A DNA stretch of 35,970 nucleotides from positions 1 through 35,970 of IMG/VR virus record IMGVR_UViG_3300030390_002240; one strand, written 5' to 3'. Source of the stretch: a virus. This document shows positions 10,101 through 15,888 of the stretch, in pieces. Both the position numbers and the translations under genes were made by a program. The notes under the pieces are model-generated. The model worked only from the letters and a program-made list of their open reading frames with translations. It was not told the DNA's origin and made no database searches. The stretch's first letter is position 1. Every line of letters starts with the position of its first letter.

Positions 10101-11594
10101 TGCCTCGTTTAAATTGTTAACATCAACATTTTCACCTTTTGCAAGTTGATTTATAAGATCATCATCAACCTCACCTTCAACTTTAGCTTTAGATTTATCT
10201 GTAATGTCAGGAAAATCATCTACGTCGTCTTGTTCTTCCTCTTCTATTATTTCGTACTTTCCTTCTTCAACCTTTTTCTTTTTTGGTCCTTGACTAGTTG
10301 TTAGCTCAACATTTTCATTTAACCCATCAAGACTTTTGTCTAAATCGCTTAGTTTACTTAATTCATTTAAAGTGTTTTGTGGGTTTTCTAAATAATCTTG
10401 AACAGTAAAACCTCTTGCTACTAGTTTTTCTACATATTCAGGGTTGTTAGCATTGGCTTCAACCTGTTTGTCTTTGTGTTTAAACTTCTCAGTAGTTTCA
10501 GTAGTTTCAGTAGTTTCAGCAGTGTTAATTCCTGTTGTAATATTACCACCAGTTGTTTGTGTACCGGTTGGTATTCCAGAAATCACCTCATCGCCAAATC
10601 CACCAGCACCATTATTAGCAACTTTTTTTGGATCAAGAAAGTTACCATTACTTTGTACTTCTACGTTACCATCTAAATTAACGTTTTTATGTTTGTTGTT
10701 TTTATGTTGATTGTTTTCTTCCACTACGACCGTAGTAGGATCAGTTTTTTTATCGACTTGATTTAACTGTGAGTTGCTATAGTTAACATTGTTATCCATG
10801 CTTAATTTTTCCCCAGTTACTGGATCTACTATGTTTGGTTTAAAACTAACATCGTTTCCTGTTGGTGAAGAACCTAATACTGCGGATAAGCTGGTTTTAA
10901 AATCTTTATTAATACTGTTTGACCAATTAAAATCAAACTGCTGGTTACCAGTAATTTTTTGCTTAAATTTAATAATAGGACCGTTTGGTATTGAGTCTTG
11001 GTAAACTTGAGAAGTGTTAAAATCATTTTCAGCAAACTCATTTAAATTACCACCATAAAAAAAGAAATTTTTATTATCTTTACCTTGGCTTGCAGATGTG
11101 TTAAAGTTGAAATCAGATCCTTTCTTTATTTTTTTAGCCTTAGTTGAGTCAACAGCTTCAAAATGATAATGTGGTTGAGCCACACCACTAGAATCAACAG
11201 CAAGCCTTTCATCAATCATTCTAATGTTGTGCTTTTTAAAAAGAGCTACACCATTAGGTGTAAGATCTGGTCTAACGTACTCTCCATTAACTTTAGCGTT
11301 TGGATCAAAGTCTTGACCAAACAAATACTTCATTAATCCAAGATCATCTTCAGACTTTATACCTAAATCAAACGCATTACCAGTGAAATGAGCACTTCCT
11401 GTTTTGTAGCGTTTATTCCCTTTAGAGTTTACTCCAGGGTGAGTGTCTTCATTTCTTGTAGTAGAAGTTATAGTGTAACCTAAATCTAAACCCTCTACTT
11501 CTTGAAAAAAAGCGCCAAGCTCTTGAGCGACACCACCACCTTGGTCTCCTCTCCTTCTCCAAATGCTACCTTTTTTTTCCGCTTCTACTGTCAT
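1176..11594 (-). CDS. Giant multidomain ejection (internal virion) protein, 3472 aa, with M15 peptidase, HExxH and HAD domains
   Basis: This gene fills almost a third of the window. Domains in order: an M15-type peptidoglycan peptidase motif set at about 30-150 (SAHFTGNAFD with H69 and D76, and PHYHFE with H144); a low-complexity acidic stretch with TTE repeats at about 355-370; a coiled-coil region around 1270-1480; an HExxH metalloprotease motif (H1512, E1513, H1516, with candidate third ligands E1581/E1588); a HAD phosphatase at about 2600-2770 (DFDDT at 2608, T2687, K2724, DD at 2743); a C-terminal region with membrane-like helices that resembles the polyvalent-protein domains of phages; and a basic repetitive tail (3442-3471). 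It follows 260- and 601-residue proteins in the order of T7 gp14-gp15-gp16, where gp16 also begins with a peptidoglycan hydrolase. It is probably injected with the DNA. T7 gp16 is 1318 residues, so this protein is far larger. Assignment to the ejection role is inference from order, size and the N-terminal hydrolase. Confidence 0.8.
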   Translation of the reverse strand: MTVEAEKKGSIWRRRGDQGGGVAQELGAFFQEVEGLDLGYTITSTTRNEDTHPGVNSKGNKRYKTGSAHFTGNAFDLGIKSEDDLGLMKYLFGQDFDPNAKVNGEYVRPDLTPNGVALFKKHNIRMIDERLAVDSSGVAQPHYHFEAVDSTKAKKIKKGSDFNFNTSASQGKDNKNFFFYGGNLNEFAENDFNTSQVYQDSIPNGPIIKFKQKITGNQQFDFNWSNSINKDFKTSLSAVLGSSPTGNDVSFKPNIVDPVTGEKLSMDNNVNYSNSQLNQVDKKTDPTTVVVEENNQHKNNKHKNVNLDGNVEVQSNGNFLDPKKVANNGAGGFGDEVISGIPTGTQTTGGNITTGINTAETTETTETTEKFKHKDKQVEANANNPEYVEKLVARGFTVQDYLENPQNTLNELSKLSDLDKSLDGLNENVELTTSQGPKKKKVEEGKYEIIEEEEQDDVDDFPDITDKSKAKVEGEVDDDLINQLAKGENVDVNNLNEAPDERVVTNVQNYNTTESFGLDRMGGGGGPTGAGAQLVILSKDDIKYVDETKNGLEDAGVKIGANENGLDISTENILDKKDHENAVKLVEEHDKKSTNSALAHLTQMYPKAKFSNKQEWLNYASKNNIDGELAFQDATPSETEDVTKARELMASNRELFTEIFSLSKYSGSHLNKVVALFGGHESENLDFGLLAKEMEAASLMFFTNTETARLKNNLALDLNKDRKNEIIYKSKMYVLNEYVKKTEDQSCDLENDINLFNDAETDLLKEKNIYETELQRLNDLKKVVSENSTFERNPDNTERTTGYINEDVAKKAQEEINNSLPGLNAKRESLLTTYDNLEKEKVELNQRQDDLKAEYEAVFKALNFNAAEGVFNKHNFENLEGEFKAWENGLKHIPVVGHIFNIGMSYYNAKLQLRGSLKASNAVLKGGVRNNLFTLALFEGLGYLEKEENVGGGYGPQSLVTDYLLELIAPSEGYLPYDKDATPWKNLDAFGKIESLKDAPGALGEFFSWDNLRSENPGEFLYHTAHSIFTGLSYVQELAKAKVNIKKIAKSNRIGKGDMRYKLNKDGMNWVSRLGYKVKGSETLNRSLAQVKLNQKLIGFEGMADGRARGLDPEKAFLYAQATSLATGVSQAIIPEYKWFNTLMGKKAQNNLITGLKKLKSGDLKAITNWKKTIGPSFATLIPDMIGEFGEEFLDMALNDVVKSSFLTNYSPEIQDVNAVGQMISATFFLTGGLGAQKGRRNMRMRKQKVYAYYAKKSGKLITEVDNQINAIQSAMDNIPDKRTKAGRELKQIHLQEIKKLKATKEQAVLIQQAQSQLSKYSTVQEVDLVMKKLKLQKQVAGLDPYSAGATEINNQIKEINKQIQETGSVKSGVELLNKSINNMVSLFGTSKSDVENGSIIVLDQDEYDNESEKRSIQIQKINDEVDQRIEEIDKQIQELTDEESNVKHKDKKNKKKIKKLQKDKRTLNDSKVALVDGSVQPGFFYQKDGKFFFVINKEAAIRSGNFFVAGHESFHALLFQTSQTKQGKKIIKAMGFALLNKLKQTYGKSFSQSYVGGKFMKGMEDGVYLNKSTGEIQWEEVLTIFSEALAQGDIQMSTGFLGQVTSLFRRMGRETGLNWKIKSTQDVINFIKDYNREFMRGRFSKGFSKIKNQGLVNVSSEFIRQNQQMADVQEQRALEKEVGIDSSVDVEQDPIEKQTEGKASIEFERDPELNVINEEDFEDFSEDEQLVRDLVLGYTIESWKNGGAKKAAEIIQQLNIFDRLIAAKLKVARSPEETKDFVKRVYSALYSDILGFNLENDDFFAYLNSRVSFRAGDVYNEEQKGKVEDRTGEDVGDMKDVANIIDDSDADNVQDEELDGKVHVGKKLGLLAEFNKVITRGFELINQGPAKTKEKEAARIKELDELGFIDGEGKIIDLNKSYKDMPNILYKVIAKRFGVDAEKLSPYSKKPFAKNLRRQKQRGSNELLNAQMALKKLGMEFLGAILPEGHTSTYEATGISRTKYKDFYNKGKRVRNNFIWHKKPIVDVALLESMIGIIDGKSFREDRLAQQSVISMLNIIGTVATIQTIVDVSKRTGDLDNLVRANMEDGKSKMAQSVFFSRYATQAQQAIVREELSVIKEEIELIEDRYIGEELVGKIKDIFKNTFGDRLNRVDAKGKKVNGAIELANQLFGATGLLTQYGTIKANYEIMGMEVPRGLDKFVQENLQSKEKNDIDVFGKFGMTGPDGGTLTKNAAFTKKGIINGRKNLVNKVKEIEKLVESGNLSKKEAYEWLFMMKAMYSSQGVLGDNTFMPKSDGSYRLVKSTSERGQTKQYSQVAFSASDYVALVNRANTVFKLGDTKYNNKIQKDLGIEKGYSESSKAVIEEMQKGSFDFESRKEQAMQARRLITFMVKIATERYNNQDDLFNEMDVVQELFMFGSSMESVSRKAAYVYGMAEGLMVNGKYTGDISKVGQELEYDHLTPHHQLMLKIADIVKSNNAENVEKDLENIFEEFVVNIIPKKMDKIVSKMGMQYLMQENYEEGKKLGDLKGALGRMYGEKTLGDPELKVIISLDGKQTRHGDGYVRLQKETSAAANSKSSISYTRAIRKSDQMAKDNQVKGISIWDFDDTLARSNSQVLFTTPDGTTGKLTAEEFAAKGADLLEQGYVYDFSEFSKVVDGRPGPFLQKFINRIKKFGIKDNFILTARPVNSAASIQLFLKGVGIDIPIENITGLANSTPESKALWIVDKVGDGYNDIYFADDALQNVQVVKNVLDQFDIKSKVRQAKGKQSINYSRQFNEMLERKSGVDAEKRFSKTKGEKRGEGKGRFQLWIAPSAEDFAGLLYNFIGKGVQGDLDYKFFEEILLRPFAKAHNKINTAKQQSSNEYKDLLKQSGLRKRLKELILNNDFIVEDAVRVYLWNKAGYEVPGLSETDLANLLDIVESDQDLKAFADSLGLISRASEGYVEPTDEWISQGISYDINQKGNEVRRKDYLTEFVENRKAIFGDWNGKGELEGENMNKIEALYGKNVREALQDILWRMENGTNRNIGKNKMVNNFMNYINGSIGATMFFNARSAVLQTISAVNFINWEDNNLFNAASAFANQGQYWEDFSFLFNSDMLKQRRSGLQQDLNAAELMQSVSRTKGFTGKTNAAIRFILQKGFLPTQMADSFAIASGGATFYRNRINKYLSEGMSETDAKEKAFVDFQEIAEKTQQSSRPDLISQEQASVLGRLVLAFQNTPMQYSRIQKKAFLDLINGRGDAKSHVSKIIYYGFAQNLIFYSLQSALFALPFLDDDEEEEFLKGKKERMLNSMLDGSLRGIGIYGAIVSTIKNMVRRFNIEADKGGRADYEYVVLEFANFSPPVGIKLRKMYNALQTYKFNRDEIEEGQWMLGAEAISGVVEAGTNIPLNRAINKVNNLSESLDSQNAIWQRIAMVLGWNRWDVGLNRKQKSATSAGGRRIIDRKKSSRKIIDRRVINPKKSKRRVVNI
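1182..1271 (-). repeat. Basic C-terminal repeat tail of the giant ejection protein
   Basis: The last 31 residues contain four copies of a five-residue unit R-(R/K)-(I/V)-(I/V)-(D/N): RRIID at 3442, RKIID at 3452, RRVIN at 3457 and RRVVN at 3467, joined by KKSS and PKKSK linkers. The tail is strongly basic. It could bind DNA or act as a packaging tag that draws the protein into the capsid; both are guesses. Confidence 0.7.
3285..3797 (-). other. Domain: HAD-superfamily phosphatase in the giant ejection protein
   Basis: All four HAD motifs are present in order and with normal spacing: ISIWDFDDTLA (nucleophile D2608, acid/base D2610, T2612), FILTARP (T2687), K2724 in a TPESKALW context, and IYFADDA (D2743, D2744). 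The strand-loop pattern around each motif is also right. The domain is therefore likely an active Mg2+-dependent phosphatase acting on a small molecule, nucleic acid end or protein; the substrate is unknown. Confidence 0.8.
6810..7082 (-). other. Domain: HExxH zinc metallopeptidase-like segment in the giant ejection protein
   Basis: Residues 1510-1520 read AGHESFHALLF, a textbook HExxH helix (H1512, E1513, H1516) with hydrophobic neighbours. About 65-70 residues downstream is WEEVLTIFSEALAQ, where E1581 or E1588 could be the third zinc ligand of a gluzincin. Zinc peptidase domains are known in large phage polyvalent proteins, where cleavage of the protein itself or of host factors has been proposed. 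Which of these applies cannot be told from sequence. Confidence 0.6.
10492..10518 (-). repeat. Short tandem repeat encoding TTE units
   Basis: Three exact copies of the 9-base unit GTAGTTTCA (plus-strand reading) lie here in frame and give the ETTETTETTE segment of the giant ejection protein, in a flexible acidic stretch between its peptidase and coiled-coil parts. Copy-number change would keep the frame. Confidence 0.8.
11145..11507 (-). other. Domain: M15-type peptidoglycan peptidase at the N-terminus of the giant ejection protein
   Basis: Residues about 30-150 hold the S-x-H-x-x-G-x-A-x-D signature (S67, H69, G72, A74, D76) and, about 70 residues later, PHYHFE with H144 as the third zinc ligand, as in D-Ala-D-Ala carboxypeptidases and phage endolysin endopeptidases of family M15. 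The usual acidic residue three places before the last histidine is not present (P141 there, H142 two before), so the general base may lie elsewhere. In a virion protein this domain would open the cell wall at entry. No separate endolysin gene is visible in the window. Confidence 0.75.
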
Positions 11595-11610
11595 ATATTA
11601 TATTAAATTA

Positions 11611-13416
11611 TTAAGAACCAGTAAAGTTAAAGTTACCAGTATTATTAAAGTTAAAAGGCTTTTCTTTGTTTTTTTCATCGTTTAACAAAACTCCACTAGC
11701 AGTAGAGTTAGTGCTTGTGTTTGTATTTGTATTTGTATTTGTATTTGTATTATTGTTAACGTTACTATTCATGTTATTATTCTCAGACACGGGACTTGCT
11801 AATATACTTACCTTTGGTGGAGCTTCTTTGTCTTCAGAAATTTCTTCTTCATTTGTATTTATAGAAGCTAAATCATAAACATTTCTATCTAATCCCCAAG
11901 TTTTAGGATTTTCGTTTAAATTTCCTAAATTAGTAAACATACCTTTAGTGTTTTGCTTAATAAACGTTTTAAATGCTGACATTTCAGAGGTGTTATTAGG
12001 ATTGTAGTATTTAGCAGTTCCATTTTCGTCATCACCAACCATGTACAAAACATTTTCATCTTTGTCTTCAACAATTTCAACGTTAATATTGCTTGAATTA
12101 AACAAGTCTACTATTTCGTTTGAAGCATTATTAGGATCATTTAAATCGTTATATAAAGCTTTATCTATAAACATATCAGTATAAAGCTCTTTTTTAGCAA
12201 TTTGACCTTCAGCTGGAGTGTTAAAATATTCTATTTCTCTACCAGTACCATCAGTTGCATTATCTCCTAAAAGAACTTTGCTTTCACTTATTGCTTGATT
12301 TACCTTTTTAGTTTCTAGACCATCGGCTGTAGCTTTTGAGTAAAACTTAGAAAAATTTCTTAAATTAGCGTCATTACTATTTCTGTCTCTTAATATAGCT
12401 TCTAATGCTTGTGCTCTGTTAACTGGAGCTGAATCACTTTGAGCTGTACTAGGATCGCTAATCGCGTTTAAGGTTGAAACGTTAGTGTCTACAGGGTATG
12501 AAGATATTGGTTTTCCATTGTATTCTAACTCATCACCATTTAAATCTTTGTAATAATTTTCATCAAGACTACCACTAATAAACATATTACCAAAGCTAAT
12601 ATTTTGACCATCACCAGATATATCTCCAAATATCATATCCATTTTTTGATTATAGTTTGGTGCTGAACCATCAGGACCACTAGACATCATATTGTTATAT
12701 AAAGTATTGGCATTACCATCAATATCAAAGCTTTCCGAAGCACTTCGTAATTGTGTTAAGGTTTTGTTGTTGGAAACAGTTTTGTTCCAGCTTGCTAATA
12801 TTGTAGCATGACCTTCTTTATACTCAGCCGCAACTTTTGGCGGAGCAGGAAATTTAGTGTTAGGATCATTATCATAAGTTGTACCGTCATCCATAACATA
12901 AGTTTCAAAACCATCACTGTTAAAATCTCTTTTTGCTCCAGCAACTATTTCTTTAGCGTGATTTAATTCATTTGGATCTTGACCTGAAGAGTATGAGTTT
13001 GTTTGTCTTATCTTTGAAGCCTCAACATTGTGCTTATACTTTTCTGTTTGTGCCTGTGTAATTCTATTCATTTTAGAAATACCAGCATTGTAACCAGCTT
13101 GAGCTTCTAAATTACTAGGATCATCTACTAAAGCTCTAGCAAAGTCTTGAACCTCTAAAGACGTAGCGTTTATTATAGGTTGTATTTGAGTTCTTTCTTC
13201 TGCAGTGACAGTAGGTATCATACTAACTTCGTTAAACTGTTGCATAACATTATCAAACTTTTTTTGCAATACAGCATTTTTATCTGCAGCACTTTTAACA
13301 ACTTTATTTATAGTACCATCAATAACTTGGTTTATTTCGCTAGTATAGCTTTTACCTGTTTTTTGACCAATTGCCATACCTGTAGCCATTGACCCATATG
13401 CGTTTGTTTTTGCCAT
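11611..13416 (-). CDS. Probable internal virion/ejection protein (601 aa)
   Basis: I recognise no enzyme motif. The first ~130 residues (MAKTNAYGSMATGMAIGQKTGKSYT onward) look helical, the middle is polar and rich in Asn, Asp and Ser, and residues about 545-580 are a low-complexity Asn/Thr linker coded by a hexanucleotide repeat. The chain ends in NFNNTGNFNFTGS. Its ATG overlaps the stop of the 260-residue gene by one base (TAATG), so translation is coupled, and the giant ejection gene starts 16 bases after its stop. By position and size it corresponds to T7 gp15 (747 residues), the middle ejection protein. That is inferred from gene order, not from sequence similarity. A plain structural role is the alternative. 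Confidence 0.7.
   Translation of the reverse strand: MAKTNAYGSMATGMAIGQKTGKSYTSEINQVIDGTINKVVKSAADKNAVLQKKFDNVMQQFNEVSMIPTVTAEERTQIQPIINATSLEVQDFARALVDDPSNLEAQAGYNAGISKMNRITQAQTEKYKHNVEASKIRQTNSYSSGQDPNELNHAKEIVAGAKRDFNSDGFETYVMDDGTTYDNDPNTKFPAPPKVAAEYKEGHATILASWNKTVSNNKTLTQLRSASESFDIDGNANTLYNNMMSSGPDGSAPNYNQKMDMIFGDISGDGQNISFGNMFISGSLDENYYKDLNGDELEYNGKPISSYPVDTNVSTLNAISDPSTAQSDSAPVNRAQALEAILRDRNSNDANLRNFSKFYSKATADGLETKKVNQAISESKVLLGDNATDGTGREIEYFNTPAEGQIAKKELYTDMFIDKALYNDLNDPNNASNEIVDLFNSSNINVEIVEDKDENVLYMVGDDENGTAKYYNPNNTSEMSAFKTFIKQNTKGMFTNLGNLNENPKTWGLDRNVYDLASINTNEEEISEDKEAPPKVSILASPVSENNNMNSNVNNNTNTNTNTNTNTSTNSTASGVLLNDEKNKEKPFNFNNTGNFNFTGS
11721..11750 (-). repeat. Hexanucleotide microsatellite coding for an Asn-Thr run
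   Basis: Five exact copies of TTGTAT on the plus strand (ATACAA on the coding strand) lie in tandem, flanked by degenerate copies. They encode alternating Asn-Thr in the C-terminal linker of the 601-residue protein. A 6-base unit keeps the reading frame, so slippage would change linker length without breaking the gene. Confidence 0.85.
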
Positions 13417-14198
13417 TATTTGATATTCTTTTTCATTTCCTCAAAACTAAATTTTCCTTGTGCATTAAATCCTCCAGCTAAACCACCAGCAATATCACCT
13501 ATACCACCTATTAAAGCAGCTTGATTTGCTGCTACAGCTTGGTTAGCTTGTTGTAACTGACCAGCCTCCATGCCAAGTAAAGTTGATTGTTTGCTTGCTT
13601 CTGCTTGTTGAGACCTGTAAGCACCTTCACCTCTAAGCTTGTCAGTGTCAGCAAAGCCTTTAGCCGTAAGAGCAGAGTTTTGGTTATCTTGTTGAGCTGT
13701 CATTAAATCAATTTTAGATTGAGCTCCTGCTTGTAGTTGTTGGTTTTTAGCCTCTTGCATACCTATAGAAGCAGATGCTTGTTGCATTGATTGACTTTGT
13801 TGATTTGCTAATGCCTGTGCTAAACCACCTATACCTGATCCACCTGCAGCACCAGCCATGTTTTGCATTATATTTGCTGCACCTTGTTGTGATTGCTGTG
13901 CCATAAACTCTGCTTGCTGTGTATTAACAGTCATGTCTTCATAAGCATTTTCTACACCTTTAAAAGCATTGCCAAGGTTTTGAAATCTATTTCTTACACT
14001 ACCAAAAGTATTACTAGTGTCTAATCCTTGATATATACTTTTTTGTGTATCAAAAGCATCTTGAGCAGTTTGTTGCTGTCCGTCTAGCTTGTTTTTTTGT
14101 GCAAGACTCATACCAACTTTCGCTAAACCACCCACAGCTGTTAGTAGTGGTAGTATAGCGTAATTAACTTGCGGTATATATTCTATGTATTCTATCAT
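13416..14198 (-). CDS. Probable internal virion protein, Ala/Gln-rich (260 aa, T7 gp14-like by position)
   Basis: An N-terminal hydrophobic stretch (about residues 13-32, YAILPLLTAVGGLAKVGMSL) is followed by a long Ala/Gln/Ser-rich helical region (about 40-215, with many NQQ, QQS and QAG steps) and a second Gly-rich hydrophobic stretch near 224-243 (ALIGGIGDIAGGLAGGF). Two membrane-prone ends around a helical body fit the smallest protein of the ejection trio, the role of T7 gp14 (196 residues), which inserts in the outer membrane. It is the first of three consecutive genes of rising size (260, 601, 3472). The first ATG was kept; the leader is A/T-rich. The function is inferred from composition and order. 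Confidence 0.7.
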   Translation of the reverse strand: MIEYIEYIPQVNYAILPLLTAVGGLAKVGMSLAQKNKLDGQQQTAQDAFDTQKSIYQGLDTSNTFGSVRNRFQNLGNAFKGVENAYEDMTVNTQQAEFMAQQSQQGAANIMQNMAGAAGGSGIGGLAQALANQQSQSMQQASASIGMQEAKNQQLQAGAQSKIDLMTAQQDNQNSALTAKGFADTDKLRGEGAYRSQQAEASKQSTLLGMEAGQLQQANQAVAANQAALIGGIGDIAGGLAGGFNAQGKFSFEEMKKNIK

Positions 14199-14237
14199 TT
14201 TATTGTCTTATTTTATTATAATTACACCTTATGTGTA

Positions 14238-14594
14238 TTATTTACTACTTTCAGATATAATAGAGCCAACACTAAAAAGCTCCATTTTAGTTGTTTCATT
14301 GGTTTGCATTGTAACATCTGCATAGTAACCTAATAAAGCAGAAGTACTTATTTTGTTGTTTTTACCAAAAAACACAAAGTCACTAGTACCAGGTGTTTGT
14401 CTAGTTGTGCTAGAACCAACGTCTACTGTTATTGTTTTTTTATCTGCAGATATAGCGGTACACTCTCCAACAAAATGAGTTTTTGGTGGATTCTGAGTGT
14501 CTTTAAAATAAACGTTGTCTCTTGACGCTGTGTTTGACAGAGCTTGTAAAGAAGCGTTTACTGGGTTTGCAAATGTTAGTGTTATTGTTGCCAT
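14238..14594 (-). CDS. Small beta-rich structural protein (118 aa)
   Basis: The sequence alternates strand-like segments (MATITLTFANPVN, KTITVDVGSS, ALLGYYADVTMQ, MELFSVGSIISESSK) and lacks charged helices or catalytic motifs. Proteins with the same FFGKNN...LLGYYADV...ELFSVGSE-type ending are familiar to me from uncultured marine phages, where they lie among tail or virion genes; this is recollection, not a search. It sits 8 bases after the 427-residue beta protein and 39 bases before the ejection trio. A decoration, tail or fibre-associated role is most likely. Confidence 0.65.
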   Translation of the reverse strand: MATITLTFANPVNASLQALSNTASRDNVYFKDTQNPPKTHFVGECTAISADKKTITVDVGSSTTRQTPGTSDFVFFGKNNKISTSALLGYYADVTMQTNETTKMELFSVGSIISESSK

Positions 14595-14602
14595 ATTTTT
14601 TA

Positions 14603-15886
14603 TTAATTTTGTGTTACACCTGCTTGACTGGCTTGTTGGTTTACAGTGTCATATATAGATCTTAGTGGATTTGATTCTTTAGCAGCTTTTGTTCTTGTAG
14701 GTTTTACCGCAACATCACTTTGCACTAAAGCAGTTCCATTGCTTGTTATTGTAAATGTTATCGGTGATACAACACTCACAAACGTGTCAGAGCCTATTTC
14801 TGTTAGAGTAAATGTATAAACTATATTGGCGGATGTATTGTTTTTAGGAAAACTTACTTGTTGTGAGTAGATGCCAGTTGAACCAATTGTTTTTGTAGCG
14901 GAAGGTATTAAAGAAGAAATAAAAGACAAAGTAACACCACTACCAACTGTTCTTGCAGATGACAACGTTACTACATGTGTACTAGTGTTTACAGCGGCAA
15001 CAGTGTCACCTACCGTTATTCCAGTTCCAGTTACCAAAGATCCAACAAGTATATTTGCTGATTGATTTGAAGCTACAGTAACCGTAGCACCTGTTGTGCT
15101 TGCTTGTGTTGTTCCAGTTACAGTGTTTGAAACCGCGGCTACAGTTAGTGTTGCACCTGGATCACCATAAACAACAAGGTGTCTAGTGTCTTTTCTTTTA
15201 TTTATACTTCTTAAAGTGGAAGAAGTGTTAAGTTTAAAATTAGTCCTATCACCAACCTCTTGGTTTGTTGGGCTAAACGAAGATGTGGGTGGTGTTTTTG
15301 CTAATAAATCAAAACCATATATTTTTGTAGAACCAGCAGTTTTGTCTTGGCTTGCTCTACAAGTAACACTTATAACGTCATCACTAGCACTAGACCTTAA
15401 AGGCACAGTGTGAGTTATAGTGTAAACTCTTGAGGTTAATTTTTCAGAAGTTTTTGTATCAGTTACCTCAACAAAGTAATCATTAATATTGTTAACATCA
15501 CTAAAATCAATTGATGGTGGTGGAGTTAAAACCATTTCATCATCTCTGGTTATAGTTAACTTAAAAATGCTAGTATCTTTATATCTACCAGTGTTGCTAT
15601 ACACACTATCTGTAGCAGTAAAAGTTATTTCAGTACTATTACTTATTGACTGAGCAGAATCTAATGTTATTTTTGTTCTTCTAGTTGTAGAAACAAACTC
15701 TTCTTCCACAGCACTAACTAGCAAGCTAACTGGCGAGCCAGAATAACTAACTTTCATACCAACTCTTATCTGACTGTTTAGCGTAACAAAAAGAGTGGTA
15801 GAACTAGAACTAGCAGCTACAGATGTGCTTGTAGTTGTTTGTGTAAAAGTGCAACCTTCAATTAATGTATTTATTTTACCAGCCAT
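14603..15886 (-). CDS. Beta-rich tail/appendage protein with a duplicated adhesin-like module (427 aa)
   Basis: The protein is almost wholly Ser/Thr/Val-rich beta sequence. Two copies of one module can be seen, at about residues 18-91 (TLFVTLNSQIRVGMKVSYSG...ITLDSAQ...ITFTA) and 258-324 (VTVASNQSANILVGSLVTGTG...VVTLSSAR...LSF). The pattern is strand, VGM/VGS, VxGxG, strand, TLSSA, strand. The C-terminus (about 392-427, TRTKAAKESNPLRSIYD) is different and helical, perhaps an attachment point. It starts 2 bases after the stop of the 2427-residue tail protein, which carries a third copy of the module. A fibre, Ig-like or decoration role is likely; no receptor or enzyme can be named. Confidence 0.65.
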   Translation of the reverse strand: MAGKINTLIEGCTFTQTTTSTSVAASSSSTTLFVTLNSQIRVGMKVSYSGSPVSLLVSAVEEEFVSTTRRTKITLDSAQSISNSTEITFTATDSVYSNTGRYKDTSIFKLTITRDDEMVLTPPPSIDFSDVNNINDYFVEVTDTKTSEKLTSRVYTITHTVPLRSSASDDVISVTCRASQDKTAGSTKIYGFDLLAKTPPTSSFSPTNQEVGDRTNFKLNTSSTLRSINKRKDTRHLVVYGDPGATLTVAAVSNTVTGTTQASTTGATVTVASNQSANILVGSLVTGTGITVGDTVAAVNTSTHVVTLSSARTVGSGVTLSFISSLIPSATKTIGSTGIYSQQVSFPKNNTSANIVYTFTLTEIGSDTFVSVVSPITFTITSNGTALVQSDVAVKPTRTKAAKESNPLRSIYDTVNQQASQAGVTQN

Positions 15887-15888
15887 AT

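Noticed and set aside
10444-10710. Plus-strand open frames here and at 2491, 4837, 8008, 10789, 11666, 13180, 14871, 15186, 19316, 21170, 21374, 27444, 27683, 28455, 30605, 32467 and 33415
   Set aside because: All lie opposite confident minus-strand genes, lack sensible leaders and have repetitive or membrane-like translations that mirror the real coding strand.
1176-11594. Idea that the 3472-residue protein is an N4-like virion RNA polymerase, because N4 vRNAP is of similar size, or a crAss-like polymerase because of DFDD
   Set aside because: I find no T7-type polymerase motifs, and DFDDT is followed by HAD motifs II-IV in correct order, so it is a phosphatase signature and not the DxDGD of double-barrel polymerases.
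14238-15886. Programmed frameshift joining the 427- and 118-residue proteins
   Set aside because: The first has a clear stop and a helical end, the second has its own ATG with a normal leader after 8 bases, and no slippery heptamer was noticed at the junction.
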